Positions 42,387 through 50,968 of a DNA stretch of 64,000 nucleotides are shown one piece after another. This DNA comes from Asticcacaulis excentricus (GTDB taxonomy: Bacteria > Pseudomonadota > Alphaproteobacteria > Caulobacterales > Caulobacteraceae): NCBI RefSeq assembly GCF_003966695.1, contig NZ_AP018827.1, forward strand, positions 1,116,001 through 1,180,000, read 5' to 3'. The translations under genes were made by a program, and so were the position numbers. Numbering within the stretch: position 1 is the first letter of the stretch; each line of letters begins with the position of its first letter. The notes beneath the pieces are model-generated. The model was not told the origin of the DNA. It searched no databases and saw only the letters and a list, made by a program, of their open reading frames with translations.

Positions 42387-44564
42387 TTGCGTCTGGCGGC
42401 TCCGGCCTTGATGGCATTTACCTGCTTGGCAGGACAGGCGACGGCACAGACACTCGCTCAGCCCGCGCCGGAGGCCAGCCCTGCGTCCACGCCGCCTGCG
42501 ACGGACGCCCCGCTTACCGAGACCCCCATCATCAGCGACGACGAGTTCGAAAAAGCTCTGCCGTCCCTGACCTCCCCGGCCATCAATCCGCAATCCGTGA
42601 CACCCGCTCAGGCGACAGAAAAGCCCGCCACCTCGGTAATTACCGCGCCCGCCCCGGTCGTCGAAACGCTGGAACTGCCGCCGCTTAAGCCCGACGAAGA
42701 CCCGGCCCTGACCGCGGCCCTGCCGCCGCTCGACAGCTTCAACCCGAAGGCCGCGCCCGTCATCCTAAGTGAAAATCAGCAGGCGATCCCGGCCATCCGC
42801 TATGACCTGCACATAGATGGTCTGGCGGCACTCGATCTCGAAAACCGCTTCAAGGACCTGAGCGCCCTGCAATCCGGAAAAGGCAGCGCCGCCAATGCCG
42901 CCATGCTGCGCGCGCGCCTGACCGAGGATGAGCAGACGGCACTGCGCCTGCTGAAAGGCGAAGGCTATTACGACGCCGTAGTGGTGGCGCGCATCGAGGC
43001 CCCCATCCTGCAACCCGGCGAGAGCCTTCAGGACGCCACCGGCCGCACGCAGGGCCGGGTTCAGGTGCGCGTCTCGGCACGCGCCGGGGAACGCTACAGC
43101 CTGTCTTCCGTCACCGTGAAGGCCGATCCGACCGAGCCGCCGACCCTGATTGCCGACAATCTGCCGCTAAAGGTCGGCGATCCGGTGGACGCCACCCTGA
43201 TCAAATCCGCTGAGGCCAATCTGGCGCTGGTCCTGCCGCAACAGGGCTATCCGTTTGCCGATCTGGGGATGCGCGACGTGCTGATCGACCCGCAGACGCG
43301 CACGGGCGACTACACCCTGCCCGTCACCACCGGCCCGCGCGCCCGCTTTGGGGCCATCCGCTCGGAAGGCCAGCGTCAGGCCTTCGGTGACGATCATGTG
43401 CGCGTCCTGTCGCGTTTCGAGAGCGGCGACCTGTACGACAGTCGTCAGGTGGACGATCTGCGTCAGGCCCTGTCGGCCACCGGCCTGTTTGCCTCGGTGG
43501 CGGTCGAACCGGTCCTGACCGAACAAAAGAACCCCGATGGCACAACGGTCGTCGATCTCAAGGTCACGCAGAATGCCGGACGCCCGCGCACATTGGCCGG
43601 AGATATCGGCTTTTCCACCGGTCAGGGTCTGCGCACCGAACTGAACTGGACGCACCGCAATTTCCGCCCGCCCGAAGGGGCGCTGATCGCCTCGGTCATC
43701 GCCGGGACGCAGGAACAGGGTCTTGGCGTCACCTTCCGCCGCTCCAACGCCAAACGCCGCGACCGCACCCTTCAGTATGGCGCGGCCTTCAATAATCAGG
43801 CCTACGATTCCTACGAAGCCCAGACCGTGTCGTTCAGCGTGAACGTGTCGCGCGTATCGACACCTTTGTGGCAGAAGCGCTGGACCTGGTCCTACGGGGC
43901 CGAGGTGCTGGCGACGCGCGAAACCGGCTTTTCCAAACGCCGCAACGCCAATGTGCAGGATGACTACTTCTACGCCTCCGTGCCGCTGAAGCTGAATTAC
44001 GACCGCTCGGACAATCTGCTCAATCCGGTGCGCGGCTGGCGCGCCGGTGTGCAATCGACGCCGACCGTGTCGCTCAATGGCGGAGCGGGCAACTTTATTG
44101 CCAATGTCGGCAGCGCCACCTACTACCGTCAGGTTAGCCCGAAGGTCGTGCTGGCGGCGCGGGCGCAACTGGCCTCTATCTACGGGGCGGAAACCTCCAA
44201 TATCGCGCCGTCACGACGCCTCTATGCCGGGGGCGGCGGCTCAGTGCGTGGCTTTGGCTATCAGGAACTGGGGCCGCGCGACCCGGCCAATAACAACAAC
44301 CCCATCGGTGGGCGCTCCTCAGTCGAACTGGCCTTCGAAGCGCGCTATCGCATGGGCAATATCGGCATCGTGCCGTTCATCGATGCCGGTCAGGTCTATG
44401 ACAAGGAATTCCCGCCGTTTTCCGATCTGCGTTTTGGCGTCGGCGTCGGGGCGCGCTACTATACCAATTTCGGCCCCATTCGCATCGACATCGCGACGCC
44501 GATCTCACGCCGCGACGGGGAATCGCCCGTCTCCCTCTATGTCGGCATCGGGCAGGCCTTCTGA
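42387..44564 (+). CDS. tamA: Outer membrane translocation/assembly protein TamA
   Basis: BamA/Omp85-family beta-barrel that, with TamB, helps insert outer membrane proteins and possibly moves lipids. It has 725 residues. It starts at TTG 42387 with AGGA 7 bases upstream; the signal peptide ends near GQATAQ. An unusual Pro/Thr/Ala-rich stretch (about 25-125) precedes the POTRA domains (about 130-390, KGEGYYDAVVVARIEAP and YSLSSVTVKADPTEPP). The surface-antigen barrel follows (GLRTELNWTHRNF, SRRLYAGGGGSVRGFGYQEL, ending SLYVGIGQAF). Its stop overlaps the tamB start (TGATG). Confidence 0.95.
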   Translation: MRLAAPALMAFTCLAGQATAQTLAQPAPEASPASTPPATDAPLTETPIISDDEFEKALPSLTSPAINPQSVTPAQATEKPATSVITAPAPVVETLELPPLKPDEDPALTAALPPLDSFNPKAAPVILSENQQAIPAIRYDLHIDGLAALDLENRFKDLSALQSGKGSAANAAMLRARLTEDEQTALRLLKGEGYYDAVVVARIEAPILQPGESLQDATGRTQGRVQVRVSARAGERYSLSSVTVKADPTEPPTLIADNLPLKVGDPVDATLIKSAEANLALVLPQQGYPFADLGMRDVLIDPQTRTGDYTLPVTTGPRARFGAIRSEGQRQAFGDDHVRVLSRFESGDLYDSRQVDDLRQALSATGLFASVAVEPVLTEQKNPDGTTVVDLKVTQNAGRPRTLAGDIGFSTGQGLRTELNWTHRNFRPPEGALIASVIAGTQEQGLGVTFRRSNAKRRDRTLQYGAAFNNQAYDSYEAQTVSFSVNVSRVSTPLWQKRWTWSYGAEVLATRETGFSKRRNANVQDDYFYASVPLKLNYDRSDNLLNPVRGWRAGVQSTPTVSLNGGAGNFIANVGSATYYRQVSPKVVLAARAQLASIYGAETSNIAPSRRLYAGGGGSVRGFGYQELGPRDPANNNNPIGGRSSVELAFEARYRMGNIGIVPFIDAGQVYDKEFPPFSDLRFGVGVGARYYTNFGPIRIDIATPISRRDGESPVSLYVGIGQAF

Positions 44565-47500
44565 TGACACAGGACCCGACCCCCGATACGCCTGAAACCG
44601 CCAAAGCGGCAATAGAGACGCAGGACCACGCGCGCTCGGAAGCGGGCGACGACCTGCCGCCGCCGGAGCGTCCGGCCCCGGTGCGTAAAGCCTTTGCGTG
44701 GCGCAAGGCGCTGATGTGGACCGGGGGGGCGGTAGGCGCGCTGCTGGTGCTGGGCGGGATCGGCGTGGCCGCGCTCGATAGCGCGCCGGGCAAGCGGTTT
44801 ATCGTTTCGCAAATCACCGGCCTTAAGCCTGATAATGGTCTGAGGATCGGTGTCGGGCGCATAGACGGCTCGATCTATGGCGATTTCACCGTTCACGACC
44901 TGACCCTGTCCGATGCGCAAGGCGTCTTCCTCAAAAGCCCGGCGGTGCGGCTCAACTGGCGGCCCTTTGGGCTGCTGAACAAGCATCTCGATGTGCGCGA
45001 ACTGTCGTCGCCGCGCGTCGAGTGGCTGCGGCAACCCGCCCTGAGCGAAACGGCCAAGACCACGCCGTCCGAACCCTTCACCCTGCCCGATCTGCGCATC
45101 GACGCCGAAAAGGTCGATATCAAGGCCCTCTATCTGGCCCCGCCGGTGACCGGAGACGCCCAGACCCTGACGCTTAGCGGCACGGCCCATCTGAAAAACA
45201 GGCGCGCCCTGATCGACGCGCGTCTGAGCGGCGACCGTGGCGACCGCGCCGTCCTGAAACTCGATGCGCAGCCCGATGCCAACCGCTTTGACCTGAGTGC
45301 GGCGGTCGATGCGCCAAAAGGCGGCGCCATCACGGGACTGGCCAAACTGGAGACGCCCCTGACCCTGCGGCTGGAGGGCAAAGGTGACTGGAAAGCGTGG
45401 GACGGTCGCCTCAGCGGAACGGCGGGGGATCAGCCGCTGGCCGATCTAAACCTGACGGCGCGCGACGGCCTGTTCGGTGTGAAGGGCACGGCGCGACCGC
45501 AGGCCATTGTGCCGTCGCTGTCGGACACGCTGTCTCCGGCCGTCCGTGTCGATCTTTCGACGACGTTCAGGGACCGCGTCGCCGACGGCACCCTGTCTCT
45601 CGCCGCCGATGCCCTGACGCTGAACGCCAAGGGCCGTGTCGATCTGGCAAAAGGGGCGTTCGGTGATCTGACGATCGACGCCGCCCTGCTCAAACCCGCC
45701 AGTATCGCCAAGGGGCTGAATGGCAAGGATATTGCGGCGACGCTGCGTCTGGATGGGGCGTTCAAACGCCCCCTGATCGACTATGGACTGTCGGCCGGGA
45801 GCATCGGCTTTAACGATGTGGTGGTGCATCAACTCCGCGCCGAAGGCAAGTCGCGCCTCGATGGCGACCATATCCTGATCCCGGTCAAGGCCTCGGCCAG
45901 ACACATGACCGGGTTGAATGCGGCGGCGGAGTCGTTAGTCAGCAATATCACGATCAATGGTGACCTGGCCTGGTCGGACGGCCTGATCCTGTCGGACAAT
46001 CTCAAAATCCGCTCGGACAAGATCAATGGCACGGCCATCATCCTCGCCCAGCCGTCGGAAGGCCGTTACGAGGGCGCCCTTAAGGGGCGTATCAATCAGT
46101 ATCTGGTCGATGGGATCGGCCTGTTTAACCTGATGATCGACGCCGATCTGCGTCAGCTCAAGGCCGGCGGCTTCGGCATTGTGGGCAAGGTCGATGGCGA
46201 AAGCCTGCGCCTCGACAATAGCGGCCTGAAGTCGTTTTTCGGCGGTAACTTCAAATTTTCCGGCGCGATGAACACCACCGCCAATGGCGACGTCATCCTG
46301 CAACGCCTGACCCTGACGGCACCCGATTTCCGCCTGACCTCGGCCAGCGGTCGCCTGTCGAAAGGGCGGCTGGAGTTCAAACTGGCGGCGCAGTCGGCCA
46401 AGTACGGGCCGTTGAGCGCCGAGGCCGGGGGAACATTGAAGGCCCCCACCTTGACCCTGCGCGCGGAAAAGCCCGGTCTGGGGCTGGGTCTGCAACAGGT
46501 GGTGGCGCACATCAATAGCACGCCGCAGGGCTATGCCATCACGGCCGAAGGCGGCTCGCAATACGGCCCTCTGAAGGCCGATGTGCTGGTGCTGAAAAGC
46601 GACGGCCCGCTGACCATCGACGTGCGCACGGCGCAGGTGGCGGGTTTCAGCGCGCAAGGCCGCGTGGCACAATCAGCCAGCGGCCCCTTTACGGGCACGC
46701 TGAACCTGACCGGGCGCGGGATCAACGGCACGGCGCGTCTGCTGGCCTTTGACGCCGTGCAGGGGGCTCAGGTCTCGGCCCGCGCCAACAATGCCCTGCT
46801 GCCCGGTGAAGCCGAAATCCGCATCGGGCGCGCCATTATTGAGGCCACGGCGCGCCTTGACGAACAACCGACGATCAAGGGCGATGTGCAACTGGCCGAC
46901 GTGGTCTATGGCCAGACCTACGTCGAAAAGGCCCGCGCCCGCATCGACCTCAAAGGCATGCGCGGCACGGTGCAGATGATCGCCAATGGCGACGCCGGCA
47001 CGTCGTTCAATCTGGCGGCCAATGCGCAGGTGTCGCCCGATGACGCTCTGATCGCCCTGTCCGGTCGCGCCGGTCAGGTGCCGTTTGCGCTGGAACGCCC
47101 CGCCCGCGTGGTGCGTCAGGGTGAGGATTGGGTACTGACCCCGGCGGTGCTGATGACCGCCCAAGGTAAAGTCAATCTGGCTGGACGCTTTGGCGAGGTC
47201 CTCCGCGCGCAGGCGCAGTTTGATCGCTTTGACCTGAGCATCCTCAACATTATCGACCCCAATCTGGGGGTTAATGGCACGGTGTCCGGCGGGCTCGACT
47301 ACACCCAGCGGGGCAAGGCCTTCCCGCAGGCCCAGATGCAGCTTAGCTTCGACAATCTGACGCGCACCACCATTGCCCGCGTTTCGACGCCCCTCGATAT
47401 CCAGATGCAGGCCAGCGTCAGTGAAACCCGCTCCGAAGCGCGCGGCCTACTGCGGCAGGGCGCGGCCGATATAGGCCGCTTCACCCTCAGCATCGACCCG

Positions 47501-48820
47501 CGCGGTGACGGCGCGTGGACGCAGCAATTGCAAAACGGCGCCGTTTCCGGCGGCCTGCGCTTCAATGGGCCGTCCAGCGTGCTGTTCTCACTCGCTGGCC
47601 TTGGCGATCAGCAGATGACCGGCAATGTGGCGCTGGCTGCCGACCTGTCGGGCACATTGCGCCAGCCGCGGCTCAATGGTCTGGTACGCGGCAACGGTCT
47701 GGTGTACGAACACCTGACCTTCGGCACGCGCATCAGCGATATCGCTCTGGAAGGCCGCTTCTCCAACGACCGGCTGGAACTGCAAAAGTTCGAAGGCCGC
47801 GCCGGAGACGGCCGCGTGTCGGCCACCGGCTTTGTGGGCCTGAGCGCCGACGACAACTTCCCGATGAAGCTGAATGCCAAACTGGACAATGCCCGTCTGG
47901 CAGCTTCGGACGCGCTGGCCTCCACCGTGTCGGGTACGCTCGATGTCATCAATGATGCCCAGAACGGCCCGTGGATACGCGGCAATCTCAACCTGCCGCA
48001 ATTCCGTTATCAGGTGGTGTTTCAGGGAGCCTCCAAGGTCGACGAGCTGGAGGGCGTGCGCATCAAGGGCGCGCGTGTCTTGGATCGCAAATCAACCCGC
48101 GTCGCCCCCACCCTGTGGAACCTCGATATCCGCCTGCGCGCCGATAACCAGATCTTCGTTTCCGGCATGGGGCTGGACTCCGAATGGAAGATGAACCTGA
48201 CGGTCGGCGGCACGACGCGCGACCCGCATATCGTGGGGCGGCTCAATGCCCTGCGCGGCACCTACGCCTTCTCCGGGCGTGAATTTGACATCGACAAGGG
48301 TGAGATCATCTTCGATGGCGGCAGCCTGAACAATCCGGAAATCACCCTGACCGCGACGACCAAGGTCGATGACATCACCGGCACCATCGGTGTCTCAGGC
48401 CGCGCCCAGAACCCGCAGATCGCCTTTGGCTCCACCCCGGCCCTGCCGCAGGACGAGGTGCTGTCGCGCCTTTTGTTCGGCGAAAATGTCGCCAACCTGT
48501 CGGCGACGCAGGCCCTACAACTGGCGGCCTCGCTTCAGGCGCTTCAGGGGGGCGGGCTTAACCCGCTGGGTAAGCTGCGTTCGGTGACCGGTATTGACCG
48601 TCTGCGCGTGCTGGGGGCCGATGCCTCGACGGGCCGGGGCACGGCGTTGGCGGCGGGTCAGTACCTGACCAACGACATCTATGTCGAGATCGTCACCGAT
48701 ACGCGCGGCTTCACGGCCACGCAGGTCGAGATCGCCCTGTCGCGCGTCCTGTCGGTGCTGACACAGGTCGGCTCCACGACGGGCACCAGCGTCAATCTCC
48801 GATACTCGCGGGACTATTAG
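44564..48820 (+). CDS. tamB: Translocation/assembly module TamB
   Basis: Very long AsmA-like bridge protein, anchored in the inner membrane and contacting TamA. It has 1418 residues. A single anchor helix (about 45-66, KALMWTGGAVGALLVLGGIGV) is followed by repeated beta-strand-rich segments that form a groove, and the C-terminal TamB (DUF490) domain with LRGTYAFSGREFDIDKGEI, then PALPQDEVLSRLLFG and RDY at the end. Coupled to tamA by a one-base overlap. The TAG stop is the first triplet of a palindromic repeat. Confidence 0.97.
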   Translation: MTQDPTPDTPETAKAAIETQDHARSEAGDDLPPPERPAPVRKAFAWRKALMWTGGAVGALLVLGGIGVAALDSAPGKRFIVSQITGLKPDNGLRIGVGRIDGSIYGDFTVHDLTLSDAQGVFLKSPAVRLNWRPFGLLNKHLDVRELSSPRVEWLRQPALSETAKTTPSEPFTLPDLRIDAEKVDIKALYLAPPVTGDAQTLTLSGTAHLKNRRALIDARLSGDRGDRAVLKLDAQPDANRFDLSAAVDAPKGGAITGLAKLETPLTLRLEGKGDWKAWDGRLSGTAGDQPLADLNLTARDGLFGVKGTARPQAIVPSLSDTLSPAVRVDLSTTFRDRVADGTLSLAADALTLNAKGRVDLAKGAFGDLTIDAALLKPASIAKGLNGKDIAATLRLDGAFKRPLIDYGLSAGSIGFNDVVVHQLRAEGKSRLDGDHILIPVKASARHMTGLNAAAESLVSNITINGDLAWSDGLILSDNLKIRSDKINGTAIILAQPSEGRYEGALKGRINQYLVDGIGLFNLMIDADLRQLKAGGFGIVGKVDGESLRLDNSGLKSFFGGNFKFSGAMNTTANGDVILQRLTLTAPDFRLTSASGRLSKGRLEFKLAAQSAKYGPLSAEAGGTLKAPTLTLRAEKPGLGLGLQQVVAHINSTPQGYAITAEGGSQYGPLKADVLVLKSDGPLTIDVRTAQVAGFSAQGRVAQSASGPFTGTLNLTGRGINGTARLLAFDAVQGAQVSARANNALLPGEAEIRIGRAIIEATARLDEQPTIKGDVQLADVVYGQTYVEKARARIDLKGMRGTVQMIANGDAGTSFNLAANAQVSPDDALIALSGRAGQVPFALERPARVVRQGEDWVLTPAVLMTAQGKVNLAGRFGEVLRAQAQFDRFDLSILNIIDPNLGVNGTVSGGLDYTQRGKAFPQAQMQLSFDNLTRTTIARVSTPLDIQMQASVSETRSEARGLLRQGAADIGRFTLSIDPRGDGAWTQQLQNGAVSGGLRFNGPSSVLFSLAGLGDQQMTGNVALAADLSGTLRQPRLNGLVRGNGLVYEHLTFGTRISDIALEGRFSNDRLELQKFEGRAGDGRVSATGFVGLSADDNFPMKLNAKLDNARLAASDALASTVSGTLDVINDAQNGPWIRGNLNLPQFRYQVVFQGASKVDELEGVRIKGARVLDRKSTRVAPTLWNLDIRLRADNQIFVSGMGLDSEWKMNLTVGGTTRDPHIVGRLNALRGTYAFSGREFDIDKGEIIFDGGSLNNPEITLTATTKVDDITGTIGVSGRAQNPQIAFGSTPALPQDEVLSRLLFGENVANLSATQALQLAASLQALQGGGLNPLGKLRSVTGIDRLRVLGADASTGRGTALAAGQYLTNDIYVEIVTDTRGFTATQVEIALSRVLSVLTQVGSTTGTSVNLRYSRDY

Positions 48821-48853
48821 CGGAATGATTTTTAACGGAATTATTCCGCTCTG
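48818..48853. repeat. Dispersed palindrome, copy G (first hairpin only)
   Basis: AGCGGAAT and ATTCCGCT arms around a TGATTTTTAACGGAATT interior. It matches the first hairpin of copies A and B, and again starts with the upstream gene's stop TAG (tamB, 48818-48820). It could also act as a weak terminator. Confidence 0.75.
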
Positions 48854-48856
48854 GGT

Positions 48857-49066
48857 TTATGAAACGTCATTCGCCAGAGTGTAAGCGACGATAGCATTGG
48901 CGTGACCGTGCCCCATGCCGTGTTCGGTTTTGAGCATAGAGACCAGTTCCATATGTTTGGCTGGAAGCCTCTCTCTGACCAAGGCCTGCCATTCCGCCAC
49001 TGGTCGGCCATATGTTTTTTCGATCGAGGGAAAATAGGAAGCCGGTCCTTTGATCTTATCGGTCAT
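48857..49066 (-). CDS. DUF4287 family protein
   Basis: A 69-residue protein from ATG 49066, preceded by AGAAGGA at good spacing; 18 codons in the longer frame are not supported. The sequence MTDKIKGPASYFPSIEKTYG-RPVAEW and KHMELVSMLKTEHGMGHGHA are diagnostic of DUF4287, a small helical family that can stand alone or be joined to other domains. Convergent with tamB and divergent from the ABC-F gene. Function unknown. Confidence 0.88.
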   Translation of the reverse strand: MTDKIKGPASYFPSIEKTYGRPVAEWQALVRERLPAKHMELVSMLKTEHGMGHGHANAIVAYTLANDVS

Positions 49067-49250
49067 ATCCTTCTCTTTCCTTTGCATAACCGTATTATGG
49101 TGTTCACCGAGTACCGCCAAAGACAGATTTCAGCAACAATTCTGCCGAAAGGCACCCTTTCATTAATGTGCGCGCCATTGTACAGGCCTTTGCAACCGCC
49201 TTGCGCTGCAAAACGCGCGGCCCTCCCCGCCTCTACTCTGTAAGTCCCGT

Positions 49251-50879
49251 ATGATCCGCCTCGACAATATCAGCAAGCAAAACGGCCACCAGATCCTGTT
49301 CATCGACGCCTCCATGGGCGTGCAGAAGGGCGAGAAGGTCGGGCTGGTCGGGCCGAACGGCGCGGGTAAGACGACGCTGTTTCGCATGATCACCGGGCAG
49401 GAACCGCCCGATGACGGTCAGGTGTCGATCGATGCCGGCATGACCATCGGCTATTTCAGTCAGGACGTCGGCGAAATGTCCGGGCAAAGCGCCGTCGCCG
49501 CCGTGATGGATGGCGTCGGCCCGGTGAGCGCGCTGGCTGCCGAAATGGCCGAGCTTGAGGCCGCCATGGCCGACCCGGATCAGGCCGACAACTTCGATGC
49601 GGTTATCGAGCGCTATGGCGAGGTGCAGGCGCGCTTTGAGGAACTGGACGGCTATGCGCTGGAGGCGCGGGCGCGCGAAGTGCTGGCGGGCTTAAGCTTC
49701 AGCCAGGAGCGCATGGACGGCGACGTAGGCCTGCTCTCCGGCGGCTGGAAGATGCGCGTGGCGCTGGCGCGCATCCTGCTGATGCGGCCCGACGGCATGT
49801 TGCTCGACGAACCGTCGAACCACCTCGACCTCGAAAGCCTGATCTGGCTGGAAGCCTTTCTCAAAAACTACGACGGCGCGCTGCTGATGACCTCGCACGA
49901 CCGCGCCTTCATGAACCGCATCATCGGCAAGGTCATCGAAATCGACGCCGGTTCGCTGATCACCTATTCCGGCGATCTCGACTTCTACGACCAGCAACGC
50001 GCCCTGACCGAGGCACAAAGGCAGGCGCAGTATGAGCGCCAGCAGGCCATGCTGGCCAAGGAAATCAAGTTTATCGAGCGCTTCAAGGCGCGCGCGTCCC
50101 ATGCGGCGCAGGTGCAGAGCCGCGTCAAGAAGCTCGACAAGATCGAGCGCGTCGAGGCGCCGCGCCGCCGTCAGTCGGTACAGTTCGAATTCCGCAGCCC
50201 CCCGCGTTCGGGCGACGACGTGCTGAACCTACGCGATGTGCACAAAAGCTATGGCGACCACGCCATCTACAGCGGGCTCGACTTCAAGGTGCGGCGCAAG
50301 GAACGCTGGTGCGTGCTGGGGGCCAATGGCGCGGGCAAGTCCACCCTACTCAAGCTGGTGGCCGGGGATACCACACCCGACAAGGGCACGGTCACCGTCG
50401 GGGCCAGTGTGAAGATGGGTTATTTCGCCCAGCATTCCATGGACCTGCTCGATGGCGAAGAGACGATTTTCGAGTCGCTGGAAGGCGCATTCCCGCAGGC
50501 CCCGCAGGGTGCGCTGCGCACCCTGGCCGGATGCTTCGGTTTTTCCGGCGACGATGTTGAAAAGCCCTGCCGTGTGCTTTCGGGCGGCGAAAAGGCGCGG
50601 CTGGTCATGGCGCGGATGCTGTTCGATCCGCCCAATCTTCTGGTGCTCGACGAACCGACCAACCACCTGGATATGGTGACCAAGGAGATGCTGGTTGCGG
50701 CGCTGGCCGATTTCGAAGGGACCATGCTGTTCGTCTCGCACGACCGTCACTTTCTGGCGGCCCTGTCCAACCGCGTACTGGAACTGACGCCCGACGGCGT
50801 GCACGAATACGGCGGCGGCTATACGGAATATGTGGCGCGCACCGGTCAGGAAGCACCGGGCCTGCACCCGAACGGGTAA
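49251..50879 (+). CDS. ABC-F family ATP-binding protein
   Basis: A 542-residue soluble protein with two ABC ATPase domains and no membrane segment. Domain 1 has Walker A GPNGAGKTT (about 35-43) and signature LLSGGWKMRVALARILL with LLDEPSNHLD. Domain 2 has GANGAGKST (about 355-363), VLSGGEKARLVMARML and VLDEPTNHLD. The inter-domain linker (about 235-310) is charged and helical, as in ribosome-associated ABC-F factors such as YbiT and Uup. The ATG is chosen by alignment to the family start (MIRLDNISK). Precise subfamily is not certain. Confidence 0.94.
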   Translation: MIRLDNISKQNGHQILFIDASMGVQKGEKVGLVGPNGAGKTTLFRMITGQEPPDDGQVSIDAGMTIGYFSQDVGEMSGQSAVAAVMDGVGPVSALAAEMAELEAAMADPDQADNFDAVIERYGEVQARFEELDGYALEARAREVLAGLSFSQERMDGDVGLLSGGWKMRVALARILLMRPDGMLLDEPSNHLDLESLIWLEAFLKNYDGALLMTSHDRAFMNRIIGKVIEIDAGSLITYSGDLDFYDQQRALTEAQRQAQYERQQAMLAKEIKFIERFKARASHAAQVQSRVKKLDKIERVEAPRRRQSVQFEFRSPPRSGDDVLNLRDVHKSYGDHAIYSGLDFKVRRKERWCVLGANGAGKSTLLKLVAGDTTPDKGTVTVGASVKMGYFAQHSMDLLDGEETIFESLEGAFPQAPQGALRTLAGCFGFSGDDVEKPCRVLSGGEKARLVMARMLFDPPNLLVLDEPTNHLDMVTKEMLVAALADFEGTMLFVSHDRHFLAALSNRVLELTPDGVHEYGGGYTEYVARTGQEAPGLHPNG

Positions 50880-50968
50880 GCTCCGGTTAACCCTGTCGCT
50901 TACCGGAATGTTCACGCGCATCGGATATCATGGTTACTTCCGCAATCCAGCGGTAAGTATCTTTGCCC